This document shows, piece by piece, positions 25,598 to 32,417 of a stretch of 32,417 nucleotides of DNA. Numbering within the stretch: position 1 is the first letter of the stretch; every line of letters begins with the position of its first letter. This DNA comes from Cysteiniphilum marinum (GTDB lineage: Bacteria; Pseudomonadota; Gammaproteobacteria; Francisellales; Francisellaceae). The position numbers and the translations under genes were made by a program. The DNA lies in the NCBI RefSeq assembly GCF_014857925.1, contig NZ_JACYVZ010000032.1, positions 1-32,417 of the forward strand, written 5' to 3'. The notes under the pieces were generated by a model that made no database searches, had not been told where the DNA came from, and saw only the letters and a list, made by a program, of their open reading frames with translations.

Positions 25598-27217
25598 ATG
25601 AATAGTTCTAAAGCAAGAATTGCTATCGTGGGAGCCGGTCCAGTAGGTCTAACTTTATCCGCTCGACTAGCCTCATTTGGTATTGGCAGTATCGTGATGG
25701 ATAAGTCTCCTCATTTGCTTAAAAAAGGATCTAAAGCCTGCCTGATTCATGGTGATGCACTAGAAGTACTCGATAAAGTAGGGTGTGGAGAACAAATTGC
25801 TAAAGAGGGAATACACTGGCGGATTGCGCATACATATATTCGAAATGTTGAACGGATCACTCAAGAGTATGCTGAACGCCCTGGTTATGGTGAATTTATT
25901 AATATTTCCCAATACCGGATTGAACAAGAGCTTATCAAACTATTGGAAAGAAATCCTCTATGCGAACTTAGGTGGTCAAGTGAAGTGATTGGATATTCAC
26001 AGCAACTAGATAAGGTTAAGCTAGAAATCAAACACGGTGCCGAAAATGAGGTTTTAGAATTTGATTATGTGATTTCCTGTGATGGAGTCAGAAGTACATT
26101 GCGCGATCTAACAGGGGTTAACTTCAGTGGCTACACTCACAAAGATCGCTTTTTAATTACTGATATCAAAGCCAATATTGCTTTAACTAAAGAACGTCAC
26201 TTTCATTTTGATCCTAATTTTAACCCAGGTCGCCAACTAGTTATGCATCCTCAACCTGATAATATATGGCGTATCGATTGGCAATTGCCTCCAGATGCAG
26301 ACATTGAAGGTGAAAAGGAAAATGGTCAACTTGACAGACGTATCAGGGCTGTCATAGGAAATATACCATATCAGATCGATTGGATTAGCACTTATCGTTT
26401 TCATCAACGTGTTGTGGATCAGTTCAGATTAAATCGCTTGTTTTATGCTGGTGATGCTGCTCACTCATTTCCACCTTATGGCTCTCGCGGTATGAACAGC
26501 GGCATCCAGGATGCAGACAACTTAGCTTGGAAACTGTGGCTTGTGGTAAAGGGTATAGCAGGTGATGAGTTACTAGACACTTATCATGAGGAAAGATTTC
26601 TCGCAGCAAAAGAAAATCTGAGACTGACAGAAGCTACTATTAGGTTCATGGTTCCACCAACTTCGTTGAAGCGCTTATGGCGTGACATAGTGCTACGAAT
26701 CTCTGAATTTTGGAGACCACTCCGTAAACAAGTAAATCATGGAAAAATGACAAAGCCTTTTACCTATGAGTCTTCCAGCTTGATTGATTATAGCCATCGA
26801 ACGCCTTATGTTGGCGCTTTTGCTCCGGATGTTTTGATTTATATGGATGGAGAAAAAAGCCGATTACGCAAACTTTTTGGGGGGAGATTCGTTTTTCTAT
26901 TTTGCGCCACTCCCGATAAAGTAAAGTTGTATCTAAATAAGCAAAATCATACTTATAATTCTTTGTATTTTAGTTTGGTATCGGCGGTTCCAAAGGGGTA
27001 TGCCTTACAAAATATTGATGAGAATATTATCAATATTACTTACGATGATATTTTGTTTTTTGAAAACTTAACATACAAGCAAGACTCATTGTTTATTATC
27101 CGTCCTGATGGCTATCTAGCAGGGCATTATTTTCTTGATAATGCACCATCCTTGATTTCAATATTGGAAAAAGTTAGTGGAACTAATTCTGCAACTCTTT
27201 CCATCAAAGCATCATAA
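25598..27217 (+). CDS. FAD-dependent aromatic monooxygenase (PheA/TfdB/MhpA-like, group A)
   Basis: A 539-residue flavoprotein hydroxylase using FAD, NAD(P)H and O2. It has the dinucleotide fold IAIVGAGPVGLTLSARLAS (GxGxxG at 12-17), the DG motif in YVISCDGVRSTLRDLTGV (162-163) and the GD motif FYAGDAAHSFPPYGSRGMNS (285-286). The C-terminal third is the thioredoxin-like extension of the phenol-hydroxylase type, so the protein is longer than kynurenine 3-monooxygenase (about 450). In this operon it most likely hydroxylates the aromatic ring of a kynurenine, anthranilate or oxindole intermediate. The start is 9 bases after the previous stop. Confidence 0.88.
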   Translation: MNSSKARIAIVGAGPVGLTLSARLASFGIGSIVMDKSPHLLKKGSKACLIHGDALEVLDKVGCGEQIAKEGIHWRIAHTYIRNVERITQEYAERPGYGEFINISQYRIEQELIKLLERNPLCELRWSSEVIGYSQQLDKVKLEIKHGAENEVLEFDYVISCDGVRSTLRDLTGVNFSGYTHKDRFLITDIKANIALTKERHFHFDPNFNPGRQLVMHPQPDNIWRIDWQLPPDADIEGEKENGQLDRRIRAVIGNIPYQIDWISTYRFHQRVVDQFRLNRLFYAGDAAHSFPPYGSRGMNSGIQDADNLAWKLWLVVKGIAGDELLDTYHEERFLAAKENLRLTEATIRFMVPPTSLKRLWRDIVLRISEFWRPLRKQVNHGKMTKPFTYESSSLIDYSHRTPYVGAFAPDVLIYMDGEKSRLRKLFGGRFVFLFCATPDKVKLYLNKQNHTYNSLYFSLVSAVPKGYALQNIDENIINITYDDILFFENLTYKQDSLFIIRPDGYLAGHYFLDNAPSLISILEKVSGTNSATLSIKAS

Positions 27218-27231
27218 ATGGAGGTTATCTT

Positions 27232-28161
27232 ATGTTATCTACTCACATCACACCAGAATATGCATGGTTGAACGGTGAATTCGTTACTTGGGAAAATTGT
27301 ACTTTACATGCCAGAACACAGGGAGCCTTCTGGGGAGCAAATGTCTTTGAAGGAGTAAGAGCTTATTGGAATACTACTCATCAGCAGATGTATATATATA
27401 GGATACAAGAGCATATTAAGCGTCTTCGCGATTCTATGAAGTGTGTTAATATGCCTATTACTTTCTCAGATCAAGAAATTACTGAATCTTGTATTGAGTT
27501 GCTACGGAAAAATAACTTTAAGCAACATGTACATCTAGTTATCTCACCTTATTTCGCGATAGGGAAGAACTATGATCCGTTAATATATACTGAAGATACA
27601 GGCATGCATATTACGGCTCTCTCTATGCCCAGATCTGCACGTTATGACACAGGAATGACAGCTTCGTTTTCCACTTGGCGACGCATTAGTGATGATTCAA
27701 TGCCACCAAGGATTAAAACTGGTGCAAATTATCATAATAGCCGTTTAGCACAGCATGAAGCCATGCAGAATGGGTTTGACACTGCATTTTTCTTAAACCA
27801 GAGAGGCACAGTGGCTGAAGCTCCGGGCTCGTGCATTATGATGGTGAAGAATAATCGCTTAATTACACCACCAGCATCATCAGGTGTACTTGAAGGGATC
27901 ACGGTAGATAGTATTATACGGATGGCAAATAATAAGCTTTCAATTGAATGTGAATACAGGGAGATTGATCGCACAGAACTGTACCTCGCTGATGAGGTAT
28001 TCATTTGTGGTACACTTTCAGAGATTATTCCCGTGATCAGTATCGATCATAAATTTGTTGGTGATGGACAACCAGGAAATCTTACCCGTAAGTTACAGGC
28101 TGTCTACGAAGATGAGGTGATGTCTAATTCATCATCTGAATATTCAACGCCTGTCTACTAA
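27232..28161 (+). CDS. Fold-type IV PLP aminotransferase (branched-chain aminotransferase/IlvE-like)
   Basis: The 309-residue length and the motifs fit IlvE/BCAT and ADC lyase relatives: AWLNGEFVTWENCTLHARTQ at the start, GANVFEGVRAYW, the PLP Lys162 in PRIKTGANYHNSRLA, GTVAEAPGSCIMMVKNNRLI, LEGITVDSIIRMA and ELYLADEVFICGTLSEIIPV. The usual Gly-Gly-Asn after Lys is TGAN, and SE replaces the Glu-Gly/Ala-Gly pattern, so the substrate may differ from branched-chain amino acids. An aggtt-type ribosome site precedes the ATG, 14 bases after the monooxygenase gene. Likely role: transamination of an aromatic amino acid or keto acid in the pathway, or an amino-deoxy type lyase. Confidence 0.85.
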   Translation: MLSTHITPEYAWLNGEFVTWENCTLHARTQGAFWGANVFEGVRAYWNTTHQQMYIYRIQEHIKRLRDSMKCVNMPITFSDQEITESCIELLRKNNFKQHVHLVISPYFAIGKNYDPLIYTEDTGMHITALSMPRSARYDTGMTASFSTWRRISDDSMPPRIKTGANYHNSRLAQHEAMQNGFDTAFFLNQRGTVAEAPGSCIMMVKNNRLITPPASSGVLEGITVDSIIRMANNKLSIECEYREIDRTELYLADEVFICGTLSEIIPVISIDHKFVGDGQPGNLTRKLQAVYEDEVMSNSSSEYSTPVY

Positions 28162-28192
28162 GACTAAAATGAGAATAAAGAGATTTAATACG

Positions 28193-28942
28193 ATGACATC
28201 ATCAATTTATGAAAAGTTTATGCAAGGAAAGGTTGAGGTATTTGACCTGACAGCACCATTATCAACAAATACACCAGTGATTCGTTTGCCACCTGATAGA
28301 GGGCAACCATGGCCATTTAAGTTGGAAAAAATCAGCCGATATGATGAGAAAGGCAACGAGGTTTACTGGAATAACATTCAGATGTCTGAGCATACAGGAA
28401 CTCATTTTGATGCTCCTGTTCATTGGTTTTCTGGTAAAGATTCTATTGATGTCTCAAGCGTACCTTGCAAACACTTGATCGCTCCTGCCGTAGTAGTTGA
28501 TATGTCAGAGCAAGTAACAGACCCTAATTTTTTACTTGAACGTAAACATGTTGAACAATGGTGTGAGATACATGGGACTTTACCAGAAGGTGCTTGGTTA
28601 TTATTCCGTTCCGGTTGGGACAGCCATGATTTAGATGCTGATAGCTTTCTTAATCATGGTTATACCCCAGGAGTAAGTGAATCCTGTGCAAAATGGTTGG
28701 CTGAGCAAACACCTATTATTGGCATCGGGGTGGAAACTGTTGGAACCGATGCTGGTCAAGCTGGAAAATTTGAACAACCCTATCCCGTACATTGGTACTT
28801 TCATAAAGCAGCTAAGTATGGTCTTACTCAACTAAAGAATTTAGCAAAGCTACCTGCAACAGGTGTAGTGATTATAGTCGCTCCACTACCCATTGTCGGT
28901 GGCTCAGGGAGCCCCTGTCGCGTTTTGGCACTTATTGAATAG
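28193..28942 (+). CDS. Cyclase-family metal hydrolase (KynB-like kynurenine formamidase)
   Basis: The signature HTGTHFDAPVH (about residues 67-77) is the metal-binding motif of the PF04199 cyclase/KynB family, preceded by the VFDLTAPLSTNTPVI opening seen in kynurenine formamidase. Later segments AWLLFRSGWD and VVIIVAPLPIVGGSGSPCRV are also typical. Family members hydrolyse N-formylkynurenine or similar amides using zinc or manganese. Next to a TDO gene, deformylation is the natural reading. At about 249 residues it is longer than KynB (about 210) and may act on a modified substrate. ATG 28193 is preferred because AAAGAGA lies 9 bases upstream; ATG 28169 is in frame. Confidence 0.83.
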   Translation: MTSSIYEKFMQGKVEVFDLTAPLSTNTPVIRLPPDRGQPWPFKLEKISRYDEKGNEVYWNNIQMSEHTGTHFDAPVHWFSGKDSIDVSSVPCKHLIAPAVVVDMSEQVTDPNFLLERKHVEQWCEIHGTLPEGAWLLFRSGWDSHDLDADSFLNHGYTPGVSESCAKWLAEQTPIIGIGVETVGTDAGQAGKFEQPYPVHWYFHKAAKYGLTQLKNLAKLPATGVVIIVAPLPIVGGSGSPCRVLALIE

Positions 28943-28981
28943 TACGAATTTAAACCTTATAAAATTTTTAGGGAGAAACTG

Positions 28982-30244
28982 ATGTCATCAAAGTACTGTT
29001 TATTACTGGGAACAGAGAAAAACAGATTCCGTGCTCTTGTTGCAACAGCTAGAGTAACAAATATGAAAATAGCCGTCATGTTGCCTGGCGGATATGTTAA
29101 TGGGAATCGTTATGCTGATTTAATAATTGACGGAAATCCAGAGAACATGGAACAAGCGCTGGCTGCTGTTCAGGCGTTTGCAAAACGCGAAGGAATGCAA
29201 CCAGGAGCTGTTATTCCATTAACGGAAATGACGATAGCTCCAGGGGGGCTTATTGCTCAGTACTATGGTTTAAATTATTTATCAGAGTTAGCTCTTACAC
29301 TAACTCGAAACAAGTTTGAAATGCGTAAAGCTGCACAACGGAATGGACTGAATGTTCCAAAGTTTGCCCATTTTAATAACCTTGAACAGCTACTGATCCT
29401 TGCTGAAGGGTTTCCTTTTCCTGCAGTAGTTAAACCGACAAATGCAGGAGGCAGTGAAGGTGTAACTTACGTATCAAATAAAGATGAACTTGCAAGTGCT
29501 TTTGTTAACTTACGTCAAGCGACGGAAAACTATACTAGCAAGTTTGGCATAGCAAATAACGACTATCAGATCGAACAATTTATTAACGCTAGAATTGAGC
29601 TTTCGGTTGAAGTGCTCAATAGCAAAACAGGACGACAAGTTTTAGCTGTAACCGATAAAGAGCTAACTCAGTTACCTCATTTTGTTGAAATCGGTCACTC
29701 CTTACCAAGTATAGAGTCCGATAATCAAAAGTTAAAACAGATGGCGCTAAAAGCATGTGAAGTCTTGAATGTTGAACATGGTATAGCTCATGTTGAGTTT
29801 ATGATAGATCACAATGGAAAGATTTATCTACTTGAGTTAAATGCACGCACACCAGGTGGTGGCATCCCTGAAATATTCGAAAAGATAACTGGAGTTAACA
29901 TGCTAGAACTTCATTCTCGCTCTTACCTGTATAATGAAGTTTTAGTGCCTGAATATCATATGTCTGGATTAGCTGCTGTTGGATTTATGAAAGCCAAACA
30001 AGGGGTTATTAATCAGATTAAGTTACCATTGCAGAGTGAATTGCCAAAAGAAGTGTTTGGCTTACAATTATGGACCTCTAAAGGAGCCAGAGTTAATCCA
30101 CTATATAGCAACGCTGAACTTGAAGGCTATGTTGAGTTCTACTGTCCTGACTACAAGTTAACTGGAAAACCCAAAGAATATCTTGCTTTGACACAACAAT
30201 TAACCCAGCAAATTTTTCAAGTGACAGAAGAGGTAGAAAATTAA
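28982..30244 (+). CDS. ATP-grasp ligase (L-amino acid ligase / carbamoyl-phosphate synthase-like)
   Basis: A 420-residue ATP-grasp enzyme: an N-terminal Rossmann-like domain, then FPFPAVVKPTNAGGSEGVTY with ATP-binding Lys151 and the glycine loop, and AHVEFMIDHNGKIYLLELNA with metal-binding Glu272, Glu285 and Asn287, followed by RTPGGG. The layout resembles BacD-type amino acid ligases that join a carboxylate, through an acyl phosphate, to an amine. In the operon it probably couples the kynurenine- or anthranilate-type product to an amino acid. A clear AGGGAGA precedes the ATG. No NRPS genes are present, so this may be the only bond-forming ligase. Confidence 0.85.
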   Translation: MSSKYCLLLGTEKNRFRALVATARVTNMKIAVMLPGGYVNGNRYADLIIDGNPENMEQALAAVQAFAKREGMQPGAVIPLTEMTIAPGGLIAQYYGLNYLSELALTLTRNKFEMRKAAQRNGLNVPKFAHFNNLEQLLILAEGFPFPAVVKPTNAGGSEGVTYVSNKDELASAFVNLRQATENYTSKFGIANNDYQIEQFINARIELSVEVLNSKTGRQVLAVTDKELTQLPHFVEIGHSLPSIESDNQKLKQMALKACEVLNVEHGIAHVEFMIDHNGKIYLLELNARTPGGGIPEIFEKITGVNMLELHSRSYLYNEVLVPEYHMSGLAAVGFMKAKQGVINQIKLPLQSELPKEVFGLQLWTSKGARVNPLYSNAELEGYVEFYCPDYKLTGKPKEYLALTQQLTQQIFQVTEEVEN

Positions 30245-30255
30245 GGAAATAATAA

Positions 30256-31356
30256 ATGTTCAATTTAAAATCTGTGATCAAAGAGTATGTAGCTAAAAAT
30301 AAGAGGGAAAGTTTATGGAGCTACCTAGAGGAGCGTCCCAACTATTTAATGCTAGATAAAAATGAGAACCATCATCCAATGGATGATGATCTTTTTGAAG
30401 AATTTCGTGACTCATTAAAACCAGAGCACTTGTGTAACTATCCAGTATTAAATACCTTATATAAAAAGATTGCCAATATGGTTGGAGTTGAAGAGCACAA
30501 CATCTATCTAGGTTCAGGATCAGATCTTGCGATTAAGGTGTTGTTTGATGCTTGTTTGAGGGAAGGAGATCATGTTGTTTTACATAGCCCTTGCTATTTT
30601 ATGTTTGAAAATTACTCAAAATATGCCGGCGTATCAATATCTTCAATACCAGTCACTGAAGATTGGAAGCCTGACGTGAAGACTATGATTGGCTCAGTTA
30701 AGGAGACAACGAAGTTAGTAATTGTTGAAGATCCAAGTGGTTTTGTTGGTATGCGCTTATCTCATTCCCAAATGCATGATTTGGCTCAAGCGCTGTATAA
30801 CAAGGGTGTTTTGCTGCTCATTGATGAAGCTTACTTATATGTTGAAGGGATGCAAAGCGCAAACCTAGGTATCATAAAGAAATTCCCAAATGTTATTTTG
30901 GCTCAGACACTTTCAAAGGCTCATGGATTAGCTGGAGCCAGAGTTGGCTTTTTAATTGGAGAAAAAAACCTGATTGACTATATTTCAAGAGTTAGACCAT
31001 TATACGAAGTCAGTGCGTTATCAGCATGGGCGGCAGAGTGGCAGTTAGATCATCCTGAAGTGTTAGATAGATTTCAGGATAAGATGAAGCAGGCAAAAGA
31101 CTATATGAAAGGTGCTCTGGCATCTAGAAAGCAGCCCTTCAAAGATACCCACGGAAATTTTATGTTGATACAGTTCTCTAAGTATGATTCAAAAGATATA
31201 GAACAATTATTCAAAGATCAGGGGATTTTAATCAGACGCCCATTTGAACAAAGTAATTTAAAAGGTTGGTTACGGGTAACAGTTTCACAAATTGAACACT
31301 GTGAACAGTTTATTTCGGCACTTGATATTGTTTTAGAAAAATTGAAATTCAGATAA
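30256..31356 (+). CDS. Class I/II aminotransferase (HisC/threonine-phosphate decarboxylase-like)
   Basis: The 366-residue protein opens the fold like HisC (LMLDKNENHHPM, CNYPVLNTLYKKIANMVGVE, LGSGSDLAIKVLFDAC) and has LLIDEAYLY with Asp190 and Tyr193, and QTLSKAHGLAGARVGF with Schiff-base Lys221 and Arg229. LRVTVSQIEHCEQF near the end carries the substrate-carboxylate Arg. Family members move an amino group or decarboxylate; some serve specialised metabolites. It begins 11 bases after the ATP-grasp gene. There is no his operon context, so a pathway role is more likely than histidine synthesis. Confidence 0.85.
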   Translation: MFNLKSVIKEYVAKNKRESLWSYLEERPNYLMLDKNENHHPMDDDLFEEFRDSLKPEHLCNYPVLNTLYKKIANMVGVEEHNIYLGSGSDLAIKVLFDACLREGDHVVLHSPCYFMFENYSKYAGVSISSIPVTEDWKPDVKTMIGSVKETTKLVIVEDPSGFVGMRLSHSQMHDLAQALYNKGVLLLIDEAYLYVEGMQSANLGIIKKFPNVILAQTLSKAHGLAGARVGFLIGEKNLIDYISRVRPLYEVSALSAWAAEWQLDHPEVLDRFQDKMKQAKDYMKGALASRKQPFKDTHGNFMLIQFSKYDSKDIEQLFKDQGILIRRPFEQSNLKGWLRVTVSQIEHCEQFISALDIVLEKLKFR

Positions 31357-31375
31357 GTTGATTAAAGAGGTAGTT

Positions 31376-31843
31376 ATGACAGAGAAAGCAAGAGCTGTAG
31401 GGATCAATCATGTCTCTATTGAAGTTGGTAATATTAATGAAGCAATCGCATTTTATGGTTCGCTTATGCATATTAACCATGGACCGTTATCAGAAAAAGA
31501 AGGCTCTATTGAATTAGGTGATCAGTTTATTGCATTTACCTGTGGCTATGGTGAGAAAGCACATAAACCAGGTCATTTTGGATTTGTAGTTGATGATAGA
31601 GAAAAGGTTCGCGAGGCACTAAGACAATTTAACATTGAACCTTTGCCTGGCAGATTTTTTGGTTTTTTAGACCCTTGGGGGAATCATATTGAAGTGATTA
31701 GCTATGAAAATATCAAATATACTAAGTCTCAAGGCATTCTGAATGGTATGGGATTAGCAGATTTGAGTAAAAATAAACGAGCACAGCGAGAATCGGTCGA
31801 ACAAGAGCACAGCATGCCTCTGCCTTCGCAAAAAACATTATAG
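31376..31843 (+). CDS. VOC-superfamily protein (glyoxalase/extradiol dioxygenase fold)
   Basis: From ATG 31376 the protein is 155 residues: INHVSIEVGNINEAIAFYGS opens the beta-alpha-beta-beta-beta module, and PGHFGFVVDDREKVREAL, FGFLDPWGNHIEVISYENI complete it. His in NHVSIEV and GHFGF and Glu in HIEVI could form the metal site. The fold covers glyoxalases, resistance proteins that bind antibiotics, epimerases and ring-cleaving dioxygenases. In this place it could be a tailoring enzyme or a self-resistance protein. AGAGG lies 6 bases before the chosen ATG; a TTG at 31358 is a weaker start. The C-terminal tail of about 40 residues is extra and polar. Confidence 0.8.
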   Translation: MTEKARAVGINHVSIEVGNINEAIAFYGSLMHINHGPLSEKEGSIELGDQFIAFTCGYGEKAHKPGHFGFVVDDREKVREALRQFNIEPLPGRFFGFLDPWGNHIEVISYENIKYTKSQGILNGMGLADLSKNKRAQRESVEQEHSMPLPSQKTL

Positions 31844-31853
31844 AGATCGTTCA

Positions 31854-32198
31854 ATGTATATACAAAAAATATTTGAAGAAAATCGAGTCACCATTTTGCA
31901 TGACCTGATAGAACAAAACCCTTTGGGTGCTTTAACCGTCTATGGCAGTAACGGATTGAGTGCAGATCATCTACCTTTCACTTTAAACAGGCATGGTTTT
32001 AAGCTTGGGGTATTAAAGACTCATATTGCTCGAGGAAATCCGTTACACAAAAACGTAGAAGAAAGTAGTGAAGTGATGGTTATTTTCAAAGGATTATCTG
32101 CATACATTTCTCCTAGCTGGTTGCCTAAGCGCTATATCAGTGGTCGAGTTCAGCCAAGCTGGGTCTACACTAATGGCACTACCTTAAGCGGCAGATGA
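31854..32198 (+). pseudogene. PaiB-like FMN-binding protein, truncated by an IS element
   Basis: The frame matches the N-terminal half of the PaiB / FMN-binding split-barrel family: LIEQNPLGALTVYGSNGLSA then DHLPFTL, HIARGNPLHKN, VMVIFKGLSAYISPSWLPKR and the VQPSWVY segment that corresponds to the VPTWNY motif. Family length is about 200-210, but here similarity stops near residue 105. The last 9 codons come from the IS4-type element that begins at about 32168. In Bacillus PaiB is a regulator; other members act as flavin-binding reductases. It is the last operon gene visible, and its loss may have ended or altered the pathway. Confidence 0.75.
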
Positions 32199-32417
32199 AT
32201 CTTTTTTATTGGCATTTTTCTGCATCCTGTTAATTATTTCAGCTCTTTCCAACTCCCTGCTTTTATTAAGTCGCCTAAATGCTTTGGGGCGCTTTTTAAC
32301 AGCTCGAGGCTCAATCCGTCCTGGTCTATTCCCCACCTTGTTTTTTATGATCGCCTGCAGCAATATGTCATGAGCTTTATCTGAGTTTGCTGCGAAACTT
32401 AACCATGATACAAAACT
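32168..32417 (-). mobile_element. IS4-type insertion element, one end (runs off the window)
   Basis: The junction with the PaiB-like gene lies at about 32168, where ACTAATGGCACTACCTTAAG begins. The transposase gene ends 16 bases inside this edge. Only this end is in the window, so target duplication and full length cannot be checked. Confidence 0.6.
32184..32417 (-). CDS. IS4-type transposase, C-terminal part (partial at window edge)
   Basis: Read on the minus strand the frame contains HDILLQAIIKNKVGNRPGRI, then EPRAVKKRPKAFRRLNKSRE and a Lys-rich tail ending SSAA at the stop (32184-32186). The RxxRxEPRAVKRRPK block followed by LxKxR is the usual C-terminus of IS4-family DDE transposases. 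The catalytic part lies beyond the window. It differs from the IS4-type remnant at 11560-12300, so two different IS4 relatives are present. The visible part has no frameshift. Confidence 0.8.
   Translation of the reverse strand, partial: SFVSWLSFAANSDKAHDILLQAIIKNKVGNRPGRIEPRAVKKRPKAFRRLNKSRELERAEIINRMQKNANKKDSSAA

Noticed and set aside
30256-31356. Assignment of the aminotransferase as HisC for histidine synthesis
   Set aside because: No other his genes are near and it lies inside a specialised operon, so only the family level is supported.

Overview
The window is low in G+C, and its genes read as a gammaproteobacterium. The best fit is the Francisellales/Thiotrichales/Legionellales area, in the style of Cysteiniphilum, Fangia or Piscirickettsia. 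This placement is inferred from protein style (PAS and LuxR proteins, IS load, BCCT carrier) and not from a marker gene. No rRNA, tRNA or CRISPR array was seen.

Left edge (1-1096): two truncated transposases, an IS3-type orfB piece and a DDE (IS701/IS4-like) piece, meet at about position 130. Positions 1242-10089 look like ordinary chromosome: a BetT-type BCCT carrier, an Mpo1-like membrane protein, an overlooked 34-residue membrane peptide, a membrane diguanylate cyclase, a NitT/TauT-type ABC importer (ATPase plus a fused double permease, no binding protein in the window), a GNAT acetyltransferase and a secreted DNA/RNA non-specific nuclease. A short secreted RHS protein follows (10162-11526), directly next to an IS4-type transposase remnant.

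Positions 12300-19740 are a mobile patchwork. A three-gene block (SemiSWEET, an unknown protein with a likely HTH, a double-PAS histidine kinase) lies between the IS4 remnant and a Tn3-family transposon. That transposon has tnpR, tnpA and one recognisable end, and it is inserted into a second, now broken resolvase gene.

Positions 19750-32417 hold the most interesting part. Three regulatory or unknown genes come first (unknown protein, DUF1543-like protein, LuxR-type regulator). A tightly packed, one-direction biosynthetic operon follows: a truncated GTP cyclohydrolase II-like ORF, a tryptophan 2,3-dioxygenase-family enzyme, a class V PLP enzyme, a 32-codon ORF, a second divergent TDO-fold protein, an FAD aromatic monooxygenase, a fold-IV aminotransferase, a KynB-like cyclase/formamidase, an ATP-grasp ligase, a HisC-like aminotransferase, a VOC protein and a PaiB-type flavin protein. 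The last gene is cut by another IS4-type element running off the right edge. Together these suggest a kynurenine-derived specialised metabolite: oxidative opening of tryptophan or an analogue, deformylation, ring hydroxylation, PLP chemistry and ATP-dependent amide formation. I do not recognise this combination. The product and the step order are inference.
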